Shown: positions 46,125 through 55,560 of the stretch, one piece after another | How positions within the stretch are numbered: position 1 is the first letter of the stretch | Layout: each line of letters begins with the position of its first letter | Assembly (NCBI GenBank): GCA_031460455.1 | Contig: JAVKTQ010000008.1 | Coordinates: 62,001-126,000, forward strand | DNA: 64,000 nucleotides | Direction: 5' to 3' | From: Sporomusaceae bacterium | GTDB taxonomy: Bacteria; Bacillota; Negativicutes; Sporomusales; UBA7701 | The notes under the pieces: generated by a model | What the model was told of the DNA's origin: nothing | The model's database searches: none | What the model saw: the letters and a program-made list of their open reading frames with translations, nothing else | Made by a program: the position numbers and the translations under genes

Positions 46125-47759
46125 GTGCCGGTTTTCCCTACGCCATATCCCGGGGAACTGTTTTACAGCATTATCGCTAGATTTCGGGAATGGCTTGGAT
46201 ATTCTGGAACAATAACCAGGACAGATTTATTTTCGTATAGTAATAAAGTGCCATTAATACTACCAAGTAACCTTGAGCAGTTTTGCGGCAAACTTCCTGC
46301 CGGCTCTACTATTGACCCTGAATATATAATAAAAAGCCATTCAATATTACGTATATTTTCTCCGTTTGTAATCCAATCTCGTATGAATTTAATCGAAAAT
46401 GCCATGAAGTCTAAAAGATATGTGTTGGTCAATACAATCGTCGATGGAGAAAAAGGTTATATGTCCGAGCATCTGAAATTTTGCTCACAGTGTATTAAAC
46501 AAGATGATAATACCTTTGGCGAGCCCTACTGGCATATAATTCACCAATTGCGTGGCGTATGGTATTGCCATATACATGGCACACCGTTATTAAACAGCAC
46601 AATAAACGTCATTCACAGAACCGTAAACAGAATAGAGGCACTTTCGGATAAAGTCGAACAATCGCAAGAGCAGATAATACATAGAACAAAATTCATTCAA
46701 CCATTAACGGCAATCGTCCATAATTTTAATTGGCTCCTAAGTAACCAGGAAGGCTACTTGGGGCGTGAAGTAATTAACAAACGTTATCGTATTCTCCTAA
46801 AAGAAGCTGGGTTATTGACGAAATATGACTATTTAGCTACAGATAAGTGTTGTTTGCGACTTCAAGAGACATTTCCAGAGTACTTCTTAAAGGAATGTGG
46901 TTTCTTAAGAGACCCCCGTTATTGGATCTACTCAACAATTAATCCATGTAAACCAGTAAGTCAGCCCTTGCGACATATAGCCTTACTTGTAGCTCTTGGA
47001 AGCAGTATCGAGCAATTTGTCGACGGCTTTTGTATTGAGGACAGCAATGAAAAACCTGAACGACCACTATTCAAATGTAGAAGATTAAATAGTGATAGTT
47101 TAAAAGAAAAGCGGGATGATTATAGACGACGATTGATTTGTTTAATCAGATTATTCCCAGAAGCATCAAGAGAACAGCTAGTAAGAGTTTGTCAATATTG
47201 GTATCGTTGGCTCAGGATTAATGATACAGACTGGTTTAATAGTAACATGCCTCCAGTGCGTATAGTCCAAAATAATACGAAAACCAAGAATCAGGATATT
47301 AGTAGGTTTTACAAGAAGGACAATTTAATGGCAAAAATGATTAAAGAAGCTGCCCAAAAACTAATGTCAATGGAAATACCTATACGAATTACCCTCGCGT
47401 CTCTAAAGCGAGAAACTAGTTTAACAGTACTTAGTGATTCTAGGGTATTAGAAAATTATCCTTATACGCAGAGGGTTCTAGAAGAGGTTAAGGAAAGTTC
47501 CGAAAGTTTTCGGTTGAGGAAAATGAAATATAAATTATCAAAGACGCCACCTGGTACTAGGATAAATAAGTCCATTCTCCTTCGTATGGCTGGTATGCAT
47601 TCTGGAAAAGTCACACCTCTAATACAGGAAGAAATAGATCGGATAGTAACGTTATTGACAGATGAAGTTGCGGCATGCAATCAAAACGGGCTATTTCAAA
47701 ATACTCACATTGGAGGTAATGATGATGAGCAGAAGGCCACTGACCTTAATGCAGATTGA
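46125..47759 (+). CDS. TniQ/TnsD-family target selector, copy 1 (short form)
   Basis: TniQ/TnsD proteins direct Tn7-like transposition to chosen targets. The 544-residue product starts MPVFPTPYPGELFYSIIARF, the TniQ hallmark, and has the zinc finger CSQCIKQDDN...HIIHQ...CHIHG near residues 122-150. The C-terminal half resembles tnsD-2 (WLRINDTDWFNSNMPP). It lacks the middle zinc ribbon and helix-turn-helix found there, and is about 90 residues shorter. GTG at 46125 is 16 bases from GGAGG; an ATT at 46116 would be better spaced, so the start is uncertain. Confidence 0.85.
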   Translation: MPVFPTPYPGELFYSIIARFREWLGYSGTITRTDLFSYSNKVPLILPSNLEQFCGKLPAGSTIDPEYIIKSHSILRIFSPFVIQSRMNLIENAMKSKRYVLVNTIVDGEKGYMSEHLKFCSQCIKQDDNTFGEPYWHIIHQLRGVWYCHIHGTPLLNSTINVIHRTVNRIEALSDKVEQSQEQIIHRTKFIQPLTAIVHNFNWLLSNQEGYLGREVINKRYRILLKEAGLLTKYDYLATDKCCLRLQETFPEYFLKECGFLRDPRYWIYSTINPCKPVSQPLRHIALLVALGSSIEQFVDGFCIEDSNEKPERPLFKCRRLNSDSLKEKRDDYRRRLICLIRLFPEASREQLVRVCQYWYRWLRINDTDWFNSNMPPVRIVQNNTKTKNQDISRFYKKDNLMAKMIKEAAQKLMSMEIPIRITLASLKRETSLTVLSDSRVLENYPYTQRVLEEVKESSESFRLRKMKYKLSKTPPGTRINKSILLRMAGMHSGKVTPLIQEEIDRIVTLLTDEVAACNQNGLFQNTHIGGNDDEQKATDLNAD

Positions 47760-48582
47760 AAAAAAGCTCGCGGCCGGGTTTGGGACTGGACAAGGAATAG
47801 ACTATAAATCGTTTCTTACTGTGCAAAACGTAGCTTCTTCTACACTGGTAACAAGAATCCGCGGGTTAACAATACCAAGAGTTTACCATCTATTTTCGTT
47901 TCTTGAAGTGGCATGTTTTCATATTCTCGACGCATGCAAGTGGATCATTGACATTCGTGAACAGGTTCCGCTCTTAACGTTAAGCCATACCCTGTATATT
48001 GCTAATAAGCTTCATATCATCCATCCAGGCCTATATAAGGGCGGCAAAACTCCGCAAATGATGACCAGTGATTTTTTAATTGACGTTTGAAATGATGGTC
48101 GTGTCCGATTGATTGCTATCTGTGTGAAACCATCTAAATTTCTTATTGATAAAAGGGTAAAAGAGAAGTTGGAGATTGAGCGTTTTTATTGGCTTGAACG
48201 AGGCATTGAATGGAGGATAGTGACGGAGAAGGACATACCAATGGCTTTGGTCCAGAATCTTCAATGGCTATATTCGACACGAAATTGGTTCAACGATAAG
48301 GCACCGTATCATCCGGATATTATTATGCCGGTCGAAAGGATTTTACTGGAAAGGTTGAACGATAGCATTTCCCCTCTGAGCATTACGGCGCTTAACGTGG
48401 ATCAAAAGTTAAGGTATAAACCGGGTACGACTTTGGAAATTTTCCGGTATCTTATTGCAATGGGTTTTTGGAAGGTGGACATGTTAAACCCCATCAATAC
48501 GGCTAAGCCGATCAGAGTGACCAAGTGCATGGAATATCTTTCTGAGGCTGGTGAATCAGATGCCCATCGTGATTGCGGTTAA
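47725..48582 (+). pseudogene. tnsA: TnsA endonuclease gene with in-frame TGA
   Basis: TnsA cuts the 5' ends of the transposon so that TnsA plus TnsB give cut-and-paste movement. The frame matches TnsA from SRRPLTLMQIEKKLAAGFG through DIREQVPLLT to EIERFYWLERGIEWRIVTEK. It keeps the catalytic triad as E61, D116 and K135 (FLEVACF, TSDFLI, CVKPSK). A TGA at 48088-48090 (codon 122) interrupts it between D116 and K135, in the same frame on both sides. The AGG site favours ATG 47725. Nonsense mutation, readthrough or a base error are all possible; similarity continues undamaged after the stop, so any mutation is recent. Confidence 0.85.
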
Positions 48583-50740
48583 GTCGATAATCGATTGGGT
48601 GGAAAACGGATCAATCGTCAAGCAGGAACGAGTTCTCTGGATCGACCATGACGAGTCAAAGGCCGTTGTTTTCGATATCCGGGACAGCAGAGCACAGCCT
48701 AGATGGTGCAACTTGGAGGACATCTATTCTGCTATTCAGGCTGGTCGTGCCGTCAAGCATCCTTGCGACCCTTTTGCTAAAATTTGCACAAACGATAAGC
48801 ACAAGGACAAGGGAAAAGAGCGATGGCAAATTATTAAAGGCATTGTAACCTGTGAACCGGATGTATACTTTCATAATTTAAAAGCTGCAATGGTGCAAGA
48901 TTGTATAAATAAATTCAAAATCAAGAAAACGGCAGTTTATGCGTATATAAGGCTATACTGGGTATACGGTAAAACAGAGGCTGCTTTGTCATTGGACTAT
49001 GCAAATTGTGGTAATCCCGGTAAAGATAAACCGGACACCGTTATAAAGAGAGGGCGTCCGGTGGGAGCTAAAACCGGGAAGAGAAAAAGTGTAAGTGACA
49101 GCGAGGCGAAAGTGGCTTCCGGCATTAATATTACCGACGAAATCAGGGGAGTCATCCAAGCCACAATCGATCTTTTTTATTATCCGAACAAGAATATAAA
49201 ACCATTCAAGCTCTTCCAAAAAATGAATGAAACTTTCTTCAGGGTAGGAACGTACTGGAAAGATGGGGTTGAAGTACCGAAGTTACTCCCCAGGGACCAG
49301 AGACCGACTAAGGAACAATTTTACTACTGGTTTAAAAAGTTGGTTGACCCGGTTAAGGCAAAGAAGCAGCAAGAAGGCGACCTGGCTTTCAAAATTAAGT
49401 ACAGGGAACACAAAGGCAACGCAACCCAATTGGCGATTGGGCCGGGTTATCTATACGCCGTTGACTGGACGATGGCCGACATTTATTTGGTAAATAAGGT
49501 CACCAGAACAAAGGTCATGCAGAGGCCGATCGTATATATCTGTGTCGATGTTTTTAGCCATTTCATTACTTCTGTCACAGTGACGCTGGAGCGGAGCAGT
49601 TGGATGACGGGTGCTATGGTGGTTGAAAACCTGGTTGAAGATAGAATTGAGGAGTATCGACGATACAATGTTACTGAGTTGCCCGAAGATTATCCAAATA
49701 ATAAACTTCTACCGGCGGGGTTCCTGGCCGACCGAGGAGAGTTTTATTGCAAAAATTCCGATGCTATTACGAAAATACTTGGTCCGCAGGTTCTTAACAC
49801 CTCTCCCTACAGGGCGGATTGCAAGTCGATCGTAGAACAACTATTCAGAAGGTTTAATCTAAAGGTCATCCACCTTCTTCCCGGGATGGTTCCCAAGGAA
49901 CCCGTAAGGTGGGAACCCGATCACAGGCTAAATGCGAAACTTGACATAGACCAATTTACCCGATTGCTTTTTGGAGCCGCGAAGTACTACAACTTGTACC
50001 ATGAAATCGAAAACTATCCTTTTAATCAGTTCATGTTAGCCACTCAATGTAGCGCGATACCGATTGATTTATGGAACTGGGGCATTAAGCATAGGGGTGG
50101 CCACTTTTTGGATGTTGACCCGATGGTAGTGAAAAAAGCCCTCTACCCAAAGGCTACGGCGAGTATCTCTCGGAGAGGAGTTGAATTTAGAGGTAAACTC
50201 AAATATAACTGCCAGGATGAAAAGGTTTTAAAGAAGATCGAGAGCGCTTCAATAGTCGGTAAAGAAACAGTTAACGTTATGTTTGATCCGCGTACTACAA
50301 AGTACCTTTGGATACTAGATGACCGTAACCCTTTTGACAACCCTGTTCTGTGTACTTTGGATGAAGATAGCGCCTACAGTGGTATTTCCTTTGAAGATTT
50401 TGAGACGTTGGGCGAGGAACGGGATTCGGCATCCAGGGCGCGTAAGGATCCTCAAGAGCAAGCTCTTGCCGAGTTAGATGCGACCGAAGATGCCGTAGTC
50501 AATGAAGCAACCAAAATGACGGACACGGCGCTTGCAAGCGAAGGGTTGAAACGCCCCAGTATTAACGGTATGAAAGGTAATACGGCAACAGAAATTGAGC
50601 GCATACAACGTGAACGAGTAGAGCATGGAATAAAGGATAGCCAGGTAGTAACGGAGCGGGAAAAGGACGAGGATAATATGCCCGAAAGGTTGGAAGATCG
50701 ATGTCTACGCCTGTTGAAGGGGGGCAAATATAGTGGCTAA
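48551..50740 (+). CDS. tnsB: TnsB transposase (DDE integrase)
   Basis: TnsB binds the end repeats and performs 3' cleavage and strand transfer. The 729-residue product has an rve-type catalytic core with D305 (YAVDWTMAD), D394 (LADRGEF) and E429 (SIVEQLF). The second and third are 35 residues apart, and the first two 89 apart, very close to Tn7 TnsB. An N-terminal DNA-binding region precedes it. An acidic C-terminal tail, which in Tn7 contacts TnsC, follows. Start GTG 48551 overlaps tnsA; ATG 48560 is an alternative. Confidence 0.95.
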   Translation: MNQMPIVIAVKSIIDWVENGSIVKQERVLWIDHDESKAVVFDIRDSRAQPRWCNLEDIYSAIQAGRAVKHPCDPFAKICTNDKHKDKGKERWQIIKGIVTCEPDVYFHNLKAAMVQDCINKFKIKKTAVYAYIRLYWVYGKTEAALSLDYANCGNPGKDKPDTVIKRGRPVGAKTGKRKSVSDSEAKVASGINITDEIRGVIQATIDLFYYPNKNIKPFKLFQKMNETFFRVGTYWKDGVEVPKLLPRDQRPTKEQFYYWFKKLVDPVKAKKQQEGDLAFKIKYREHKGNATQLAIGPGYLYAVDWTMADIYLVNKVTRTKVMQRPIVYICVDVFSHFITSVTVTLERSSWMTGAMVVENLVEDRIEEYRRYNVTELPEDYPNNKLLPAGFLADRGEFYCKNSDAITKILGPQVLNTSPYRADCKSIVEQLFRRFNLKVIHLLPGMVPKEPVRWEPDHRLNAKLDIDQFTRLLFGAAKYYNLYHEIENYPFNQFMLATQCSAIPIDLWNWGIKHRGGHFLDVDPMVVKKALYPKATASISRRGVEFRGKLKYNCQDEKVLKKIESASIVGKETVNVMFDPRTTKYLWILDDRNPFDNPVLCTLDEDSAYSGISFEDFETLGEERDSASRARKDPQEQALAELDATEDAVVNEATKMTDTALASEGLKRPSINGMKGNTATEIERIQRERVEHGIKDSQVVTEREKDEDNMPERLEDRCLRLLKGGKYSG

Positions 50741-52385
50741 AGTAGAATTTGAATACGGAAATATATTTATGGGAAGACAGGAAAAAGCACAATATGTTGA
50801 GTTAGACGACGAGATGTTTCGTCACAACCCGTATTTGGAGGCTCTTCCGGAGTTAATAGATGACGATCTTGCGCAAAGAATTGCTCGTAAACCAGCCTAC
50901 GATTCCTCATTGCGACAACACTCTGCACAGAAACGCCTTGATTATGTGTTGAGGATTGGCCCTTGGGTGCTGCCCATGCCGATGCATATTATTTTGGCTC
51001 AAAGGATCATGAGGATAATAAAGCAGGGCTATATGACGCGCAATCCTATAACAGCCGAGTGGGTGAGACAGCTCCGCGCCGCCTTCCCAGGGGCAGACGT
51101 GGACGAAAACAACGCAAGCTGTTTCTTGCGACTTTCCGCCAATGGGTTGGTAGTGTTTGGTCCGAGCGGTATCGGTAAGACATTGACAATAGAAACGATA
51201 TTATATCTTTTGCCTCAGGTAATTTATCATAATCAATACAACGGTCAGGCATTTGACCGAGTGCAAATTGTGTGGCTCAAAGTCGACTCTGCTAAGGATG
51301 GGTCTTCCAGAGGCCTTTGCCGCGCAGTGTTTAAGGCGATTGATAAACTCCTGGGAACCAGGTACTTTGACCAATACTTTCACTATACCGCCAGAGATGC
51401 GATTGAGGTGTTGGCTCATCTTCTGTGGGTTTTAGGGGTAGGAGTACTTATTATCGACGAAATCCAAAGGCTTAATCTTGCTTCCAGCGGCGGGGAAAAG
51501 GAGCTAATCCACTTTTTCTCATCCTTACAGAAGAATCTGCGGATTCCCGTAATATTAATCGGAACATTCAGTGCGATGAATTTGTTCCTGGATGAATTCA
51601 GTTGCGCGCGGCCGCTATGTAGCTCGGGGGATTTGATTTGGGGCAGATATGAGCACACTGATCAAACCTGGGAGTATTTTATAAACGCCCTCTGGGAGTA
51701 TCAGTTCACTAATGTTGAAACGCGGCTTACTAAATCGTTAAAGGATGCTTTATATAAGGAGTCTCAGGGCATTACGGATATTGCCGTAAAAATCTATATG
51801 CTTGCTCAGTGGGAAGTTATCGGCACCAAGGACGAGCGGATCACTCCCAAGGTAATTAAGGCGGTGGCCGATAGGCACTTGAATCTTTTACGTCCCATGC
51901 TAACAGCGGTGAGGACCGGGGATATTGAGCGCCTCAGAAAAATTAGAGATCTACATTCGCCGATTGAAGAAGCGATGCTTAACGAGGCGGCAAGAAGAGC
52001 GCAAGAGCGGGTGATAGATCAACAAAGAAAAGCGAAGCAAATGTCAGGTCAATCGGCTCAAAGTGAGTCAAGTAAGCATTCATCCCCAGAAGCAGAGATT
52101 GCCGATCTGCTTGTCGGTGATCTGGGATTTGATGTAAACCTAGCGTGGTTTGTCGCGAAGGAAGTGATCGACAAAAGTCCCAAGAAGGCAAGCATGAGGG
52201 AACTAAAACAGAGTGCAACTCGCTTGGCATTGGCGCACAACGAAGGCTCAGATAAGGTTGAGGTTTTAACAGGCCTGCCAGGCAATACTATCAGAGAGTG
52301 TCTCGGTAAAGAAACGGAGTCACCTTACGATCAGATGAAAAAACAAGGGATTACGCTGGATATGAAGCAGTTTGTTGAAACGTAG
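50733..52385 (+). CDS. tnsC: TnsC AAA+ regulator of transposition
   Basis: TnsC is the ATP-dependent switch that links the target selector to the transposase. The 550-residue product has Walker A GPSGIGKT at residues 143-150 and Walker B VLIIDE with D242 and E243, followed by a sensor region (VILIGTFSAMN). Length matches Tn7 TnsC (about 555). The GTG start overlaps the tnsB end by eight bases, with GGGGGG upstream. Confidence 0.95.
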   Translation: MAKVEFEYGNIFMGRQEKAQYVELDDEMFRHNPYLEALPELIDDDLAQRIARKPAYDSSLRQHSAQKRLDYVLRIGPWVLPMPMHIILAQRIMRIIKQGYMTRNPITAEWVRQLRAAFPGADVDENNASCFLRLSANGLVVFGPSGIGKTLTIETILYLLPQVIYHNQYNGQAFDRVQIVWLKVDSAKDGSSRGLCRAVFKAIDKLLGTRYFDQYFHYTARDAIEVLAHLLWVLGVGVLIIDEIQRLNLASSGGEKELIHFFSSLQKNLRIPVILIGTFSAMNLFLDEFSCARPLCSSGDLIWGRYEHTDQTWEYFINALWEYQFTNVETRLTKSLKDALYKESQGITDIAVKIYMLAQWEVIGTKDERITPKVIKAVADRHLNLLRPMLTAVRTGDIERLRKIRDLHSPIEEAMLNEAARRAQERVIDQQRKAKQMSGQSAQSESSKHSSPEAEIADLLVGDLGFDVNLAWFVAKEVIDKSPKKASMRELKQSATRLALAHNEGSDKVEVLTGLPGNTIRECLGKETESPYDQMKKQGITLDMKQFVET

Positions 52386-52392
52386 GTGTTGT

Positions 52393-54294
52393 ATGCTGCC
52401 ATTCTTTCCCTCGCCGTATCCTGACGAGATTCTATTCAGCATTTGCAGCCGATACCATGATTGGAATCATTCACCCTTTTTCAAACGTACACTAGCTGGG
52501 CTAATAGGAGAAAACGGCGGATGCGCTACGGTCGGTTTCCCAAGTCACATTGGGCGTTTAATCAACTTTTTGCCATCGGGAACAACGCTTACCGCTGAAG
52601 GGCTTATAAACCAGCATACGCTTTTTCCGCTCTTTCGCCCATTTCTGCCTGTAAATAGGGGCGACATGATTTTAAGATACATGATCGGCGAGCAAGGAAG
52701 GTTGCTTTATCAAACTGTAGGCGCTATGGCAAGTGGTATACCGATGCTAAGGTACCTTCGGTACTGTCAACAGTGTATAAGGGAAGACATAAATATTTTA
52801 GGAGAAGCGTATTGGCATAGGGTACATCAAGTGCCCGGGGTTGGGGTGTGTCCAACTCATTATTGTAAGCTGTCAAAGAGTGAAATATGTATTTCCCCTC
52901 TGAGTAATAAGACCATCTTTTATTCTGTTCCAACTGAAGTCATGCGATGTAGTTCGGTAGAACCAGAGGTTTTTGCGTTTCCCCGAACGGATATCGCAAA
53001 AGCTGTACAATGGCTTCTTAAAGGAGAATCACCCGTCGTCGGCTTAGAAAATATTAGGCAACGCTACGTTGACCTTTTGTATAAAAAGGATCTTGCAACG
53101 TTCCGGGGACGCATCAGGCAAAAGGAAGTAGCGGAAGCCTTCAACAGGTTCTTTTCAGCGGACTTTGTGGATGAAACATTTAGTGCCATTGAAAGTAATC
53201 AAACAGAAACTTGGCTTTCGAGGCTTCTTCAAAAGCCACGGACAGCTTGCCACCCTATACGTCATCTTTTGTTAATGCTCTTTCTCGGGACAACGCCGGA
53301 AGGCTTCTTCTCTCGTAGCTTCGAAGAACCTAAGTCATTCGGGGAAGCACCGTGGCCGTGCTTGAATCCTGTATGTGAACATTATCGGAAGAACGTTATC
53401 CATACGTGTCTTATATCAAGAGATTCAAAAATGGGATGTCCAGTCGGAACCTTCAACTGTGATTGCGGATTTTCTTATGCGCGCAGTGGACCGGATAGTA
53501 ATGTTGATTCAAGGTACAAGATTGGACGTATAAAATCTTTCGGCGGAAGATGGCTTCAGAAACTTTGGGAGTATATTATCGTTGAAAAGTGCAGTTTGCG
53601 AGAGGTCGCGCGAAGATTGGCGGTTGATCCTGAAACAGTAAAGAACCAACTAGCGATAATTTTAGGGGAAAAAGCAAAGTATGAAGATTGCTATAAAGAA
53701 AATCAGGACAAGAGGCGGGACAATTACCGTGCCAAGCTCTTGCTGACAGTCAGATTAAATCCTGATAAATGCCGGACAGAACTTAGAAATATTATTCCAG
53801 GAGTGTATATATGGCTTTATAGGCATGACCGTTTCTGGTTATCTACAAATTTACCTCCTGCTATTCGAGGGCGGGGTCCAATCCAGTCTAGAATTAATTG
53901 GGATGAGCGAGATGGGAGAATCTGCATAGAAGTGCGTTCTGCCGCAAAATTAATAAAGAACAAGGAACCGCTAGTTAGGGTAACTATTAGTTCACTTGGG
54001 AAGGAAGCAGGGTGCCTAAGTCTATTGCATAAACACTTAGCCAAGCTTCCTCGGACTCGGGAAGTATTAGAAACGGTAGCGGAAACGATTGAGGAATTTC
54101 AGGATAGACGTATTATGTTTGTTATCGAGCAGATGATAGAGAACAGGATTAAACCGGTAGTATGGAAGATTATGCGAGCTGCCGGCAGGAGGAAAGGAGC
54201 TGAAGGACGGGTAAATAAGATTCTTAAGCGATATCAAGATGAAAGACCGTCAGAAGTAGTTGAAAGGATAAAAAATGAGGAGGGTTACCAATGA
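52393..54294 (+). CDS. tnsD: TnsD/TniQ target selector, copy 2 (full length)
   Basis: The 633-residue product begins MLPFFPSPYPDEILFSIC and has the TniQ zinc finger CQQCIRED...HRVHQ...CPTHYC near residues 125-160. A second zinc ribbon (CLNPVCEHY...FNCDCGFSYARS) lies near 325-370, and a helix-turn-helix-like stretch (SLREVARRLAVDPETVKNQL) near 403-422. This full TnsD layout makes it the more likely reader of the glmS 3' end. I chose ATG 52393, behind AGGTG; an upstream TTG in frame has no support. It overlaps the next small gene as ATGA. Confidence 0.88.
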   Translation: MLPFFPSPYPDEILFSICSRYHDWNHSPFFKRTLAGLIGENGGCATVGFPSHIGRLINFLPSGTTLTAEGLINQHTLFPLFRPFLPVNRGDMILRYMIGEQGRLLYQTVGAMASGIPMLRYLRYCQQCIREDINILGEAYWHRVHQVPGVGVCPTHYCKLSKSEICISPLSNKTIFYSVPTEVMRCSSVEPEVFAFPRTDIAKAVQWLLKGESPVVGLENIRQRYVDLLYKKDLATFRGRIRQKEVAEAFNRFFSADFVDETFSAIESNQTETWLSRLLQKPRTACHPIRHLLLMLFLGTTPEGFFSRSFEEPKSFGEAPWPCLNPVCEHYRKNVIHTCLISRDSKMGCPVGTFNCDCGFSYARSGPDSNVDSRYKIGRIKSFGGRWLQKLWEYIIVEKCSLREVARRLAVDPETVKNQLAIILGEKAKYEDCYKENQDKRRDNYRAKLLLTVRLNPDKCRTELRNIIPGVYIWLYRHDRFWLSTNLPPAIRGRGPIQSRINWDERDGRICIEVRSAAKLIKNKEPLVRVTISSLGKEAGCLSLLHKHLAKLPRTREVLETVAETIEEFQDRRIMFVIEQMIENRIKPVVWKIMRAAGRRKGAEGRVNKILKRYQDERPSEVVERIKNEEGYQ

Positions 54295-54464
54295 AAGACG
54301 ATTCAACAGATAGGAAATTTGTCGATCTAGATTCCGTAAAAACTGATATTTTATATGAGTGTGCAGATAGAGAGTTAGGAAGACCCGTTCTGGAAATAGT
54401 GATTGATACAAAAAAAAGAAAGATTGTTGACTATAGTTTAATTGATTTGCGAGAAAGAGTTTAG
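54291..54464 (+). CDS. 57-residue protein coupled to tnsD-2
   Basis: The ATG overlaps the tnsD-2 stop by four bases, and GGAGG lies a few bases upstream, so it is translationally coupled. The product (MKDDSTDRKFVDLDSVKTDI...) is acidic in its first half and ends KKRKIVDYSLIDLRERV. It is the last gene of the transposition operon. No family is recognised; a small accessory or structural role in transposition is only a guess. Confidence 0.65.
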   Translation: MKDDSTDRKFVDLDSVKTDILYECADRELGRPVLEIVIDTKKRKIVDYSLIDLRERV

Positions 54465-54567
54465 TAAAATGCTGTATTTCGCAGCCTATATTAACATAGT
54501 GTTGCCAATATGTTTCCACATTCTTACCACATTGAGTCGGTAGTTTTGCTGCAAAGAAAACACAGTT

Positions 54568-54668
54568 AAAGAAGCCTTGCAGAGCAAGGCTTCTTTCGTA
54601 TTTGTAAGGAATTGTATATGTTCCCGCGGACGTAGGGAGAAAACGCCAGGTGGAGCCTGGTGTTTTTT
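54568..54668 (+). terminator. Two terminators closing the transposition operon
   Basis: AAAGAAGCCTTGC (54568-54580) pairs perfectly with GCAAGGCTTCTTT (54584-54596) with a three-base loop. A second hairpin, CGCCAGG/CCTGGTG (54644-54662, one G-U), is followed by six Ts. Together they isolate the tns operon from the defence cargo. The rest of the 54465-54873 gap holds no gene that I can support. Confidence 0.85.
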
Positions 54669-54802
54669 GTTGTTTTAACAATTGTTCAGATATATAATGG
54701 AAATTAGTGGATTAATGTTTGTTTTCTGATTATTCGATGAAGAAGGTAGGATCTTGGAAGATATATTTTGGTATCACCTTTTGTAAAGCAATCAACTCGA
54801 TA

Positions 54803-54838
54803 AATGTAATGTTGCCAACCGATAGTAAACATTACATT
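54803..54838. promoter_or_regulatory. 11-bp inverted repeat upstream of the Hachiman pair
   Basis: AATGTAATGTT (54803-54813) and AACATTACATT (54828-54838) are perfect complements separated by 14 bases. The site ends 35 bases before the hamA start codon. It looks like an operator for a dimeric regulator or a transcript hairpin; no regulator gene lies next to it. Confidence 0.5.
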
Positions 54839-54873
54839 CGCCTAATAAACTATTGTCTAGAAGGTGAAAAAAT

Positions 54874-55560
54874 ATGAGAGTGCTCGATATGAAAAAGATT
54901 GACACAAGTAACCATAGCAGAGTTGCTTTTATTCGTGTTGAGCCCATTGATTTACAAGCAACTTTGAAAGACATCATTAACACACTGTCTGACCTTTCGT
55001 GGATAAGTCGGTTTGATGAAGAATACATTCGAGAGAGTTTTAAAGTGAGAGCCGTACCGACCATAAGCGATATAACTAAAAAGCTGAACGCATCGGCGTC
55101 GGACAAAGTATCAAGTGATGCCGGAGAATATGTTGTGTCCGAGTTATCAAGAAATGCTATTGTCAACCAACTGAAATATCTAAGTGTTCCACTCGCTGAA
55201 TTGTACAGCCAGCAGGTATCAGGAAATCCCGGCTTTGATTTCCATACCCAAAATGACTGTGAAGTACTAATTTTCGGAGAAGCGAAGTATTTGTGCGGTA
55301 AAAATGCTTATGGCACAGGACTTAGGCAAGTAATCGAATTTATAAATGATAAAAAAGATATTAAAGATATTTCGGACCTTAGAGATTTTATCAGCCCAGC
55401 AACATTAGAAAAAGCTTCGCAAGGAACAAAAGGTTTTGCAATAGGCTTTTCCGCAAAAGGAACATCTTCAGACATTTTAATTAATAATATAACAAATAAT
55501 AAAGATTATAAGATGCTCTTAGCCTATGAGGAAATTGTTTTGGTGGCAGTGAACATATGA
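54874..55560 (+). CDS. hamA: Hachiman-type HamA nuclease (DUF1837-like)
   Basis: HamA is the nuclease of the Hachiman anti-phage system and is held in check by HamB. The 228-residue product shows a PD-(D/E)xK-type arrangement: E85 in SDAGEYVVSE, D122 in GFDFHTQN, and E136/K138 in LIFGEAKY. This is the pattern expected of the DUF1837 family. Its stop overlaps hamB as ATGA, and the partner is the right kind of helicase. Assignment rests on motif pattern and pairing, not on a database search. Confidence 0.75.
   Translation: MRVLDMKKIDTSNHSRVAFIRVEPIDLQATLKDIINTLSDLSWISRFDEEYIRESFKVRAVPTISDITKKLNASASDKVSSDAGEYVVSELSRNAIVNQLKYLSVPLAELYSQQVSGNPGFDFHTQNDCEVLIFGEAKYLCGKNAYGTGLRQVIEFINDKKDIKDISDLRDFISPATLEKASQGTKGFAIGFSAKGTSSDILINNITNNKDYKMLLAYEEIVLVAVNI

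Noticed and set aside
47662-48582. tnsA read as two separate small genes or as a frameshift
   Set aside because: Both parts lie in the same frame and align continuously to TnsA; only a TGA separates them, and the second part has no ribosome binding site.
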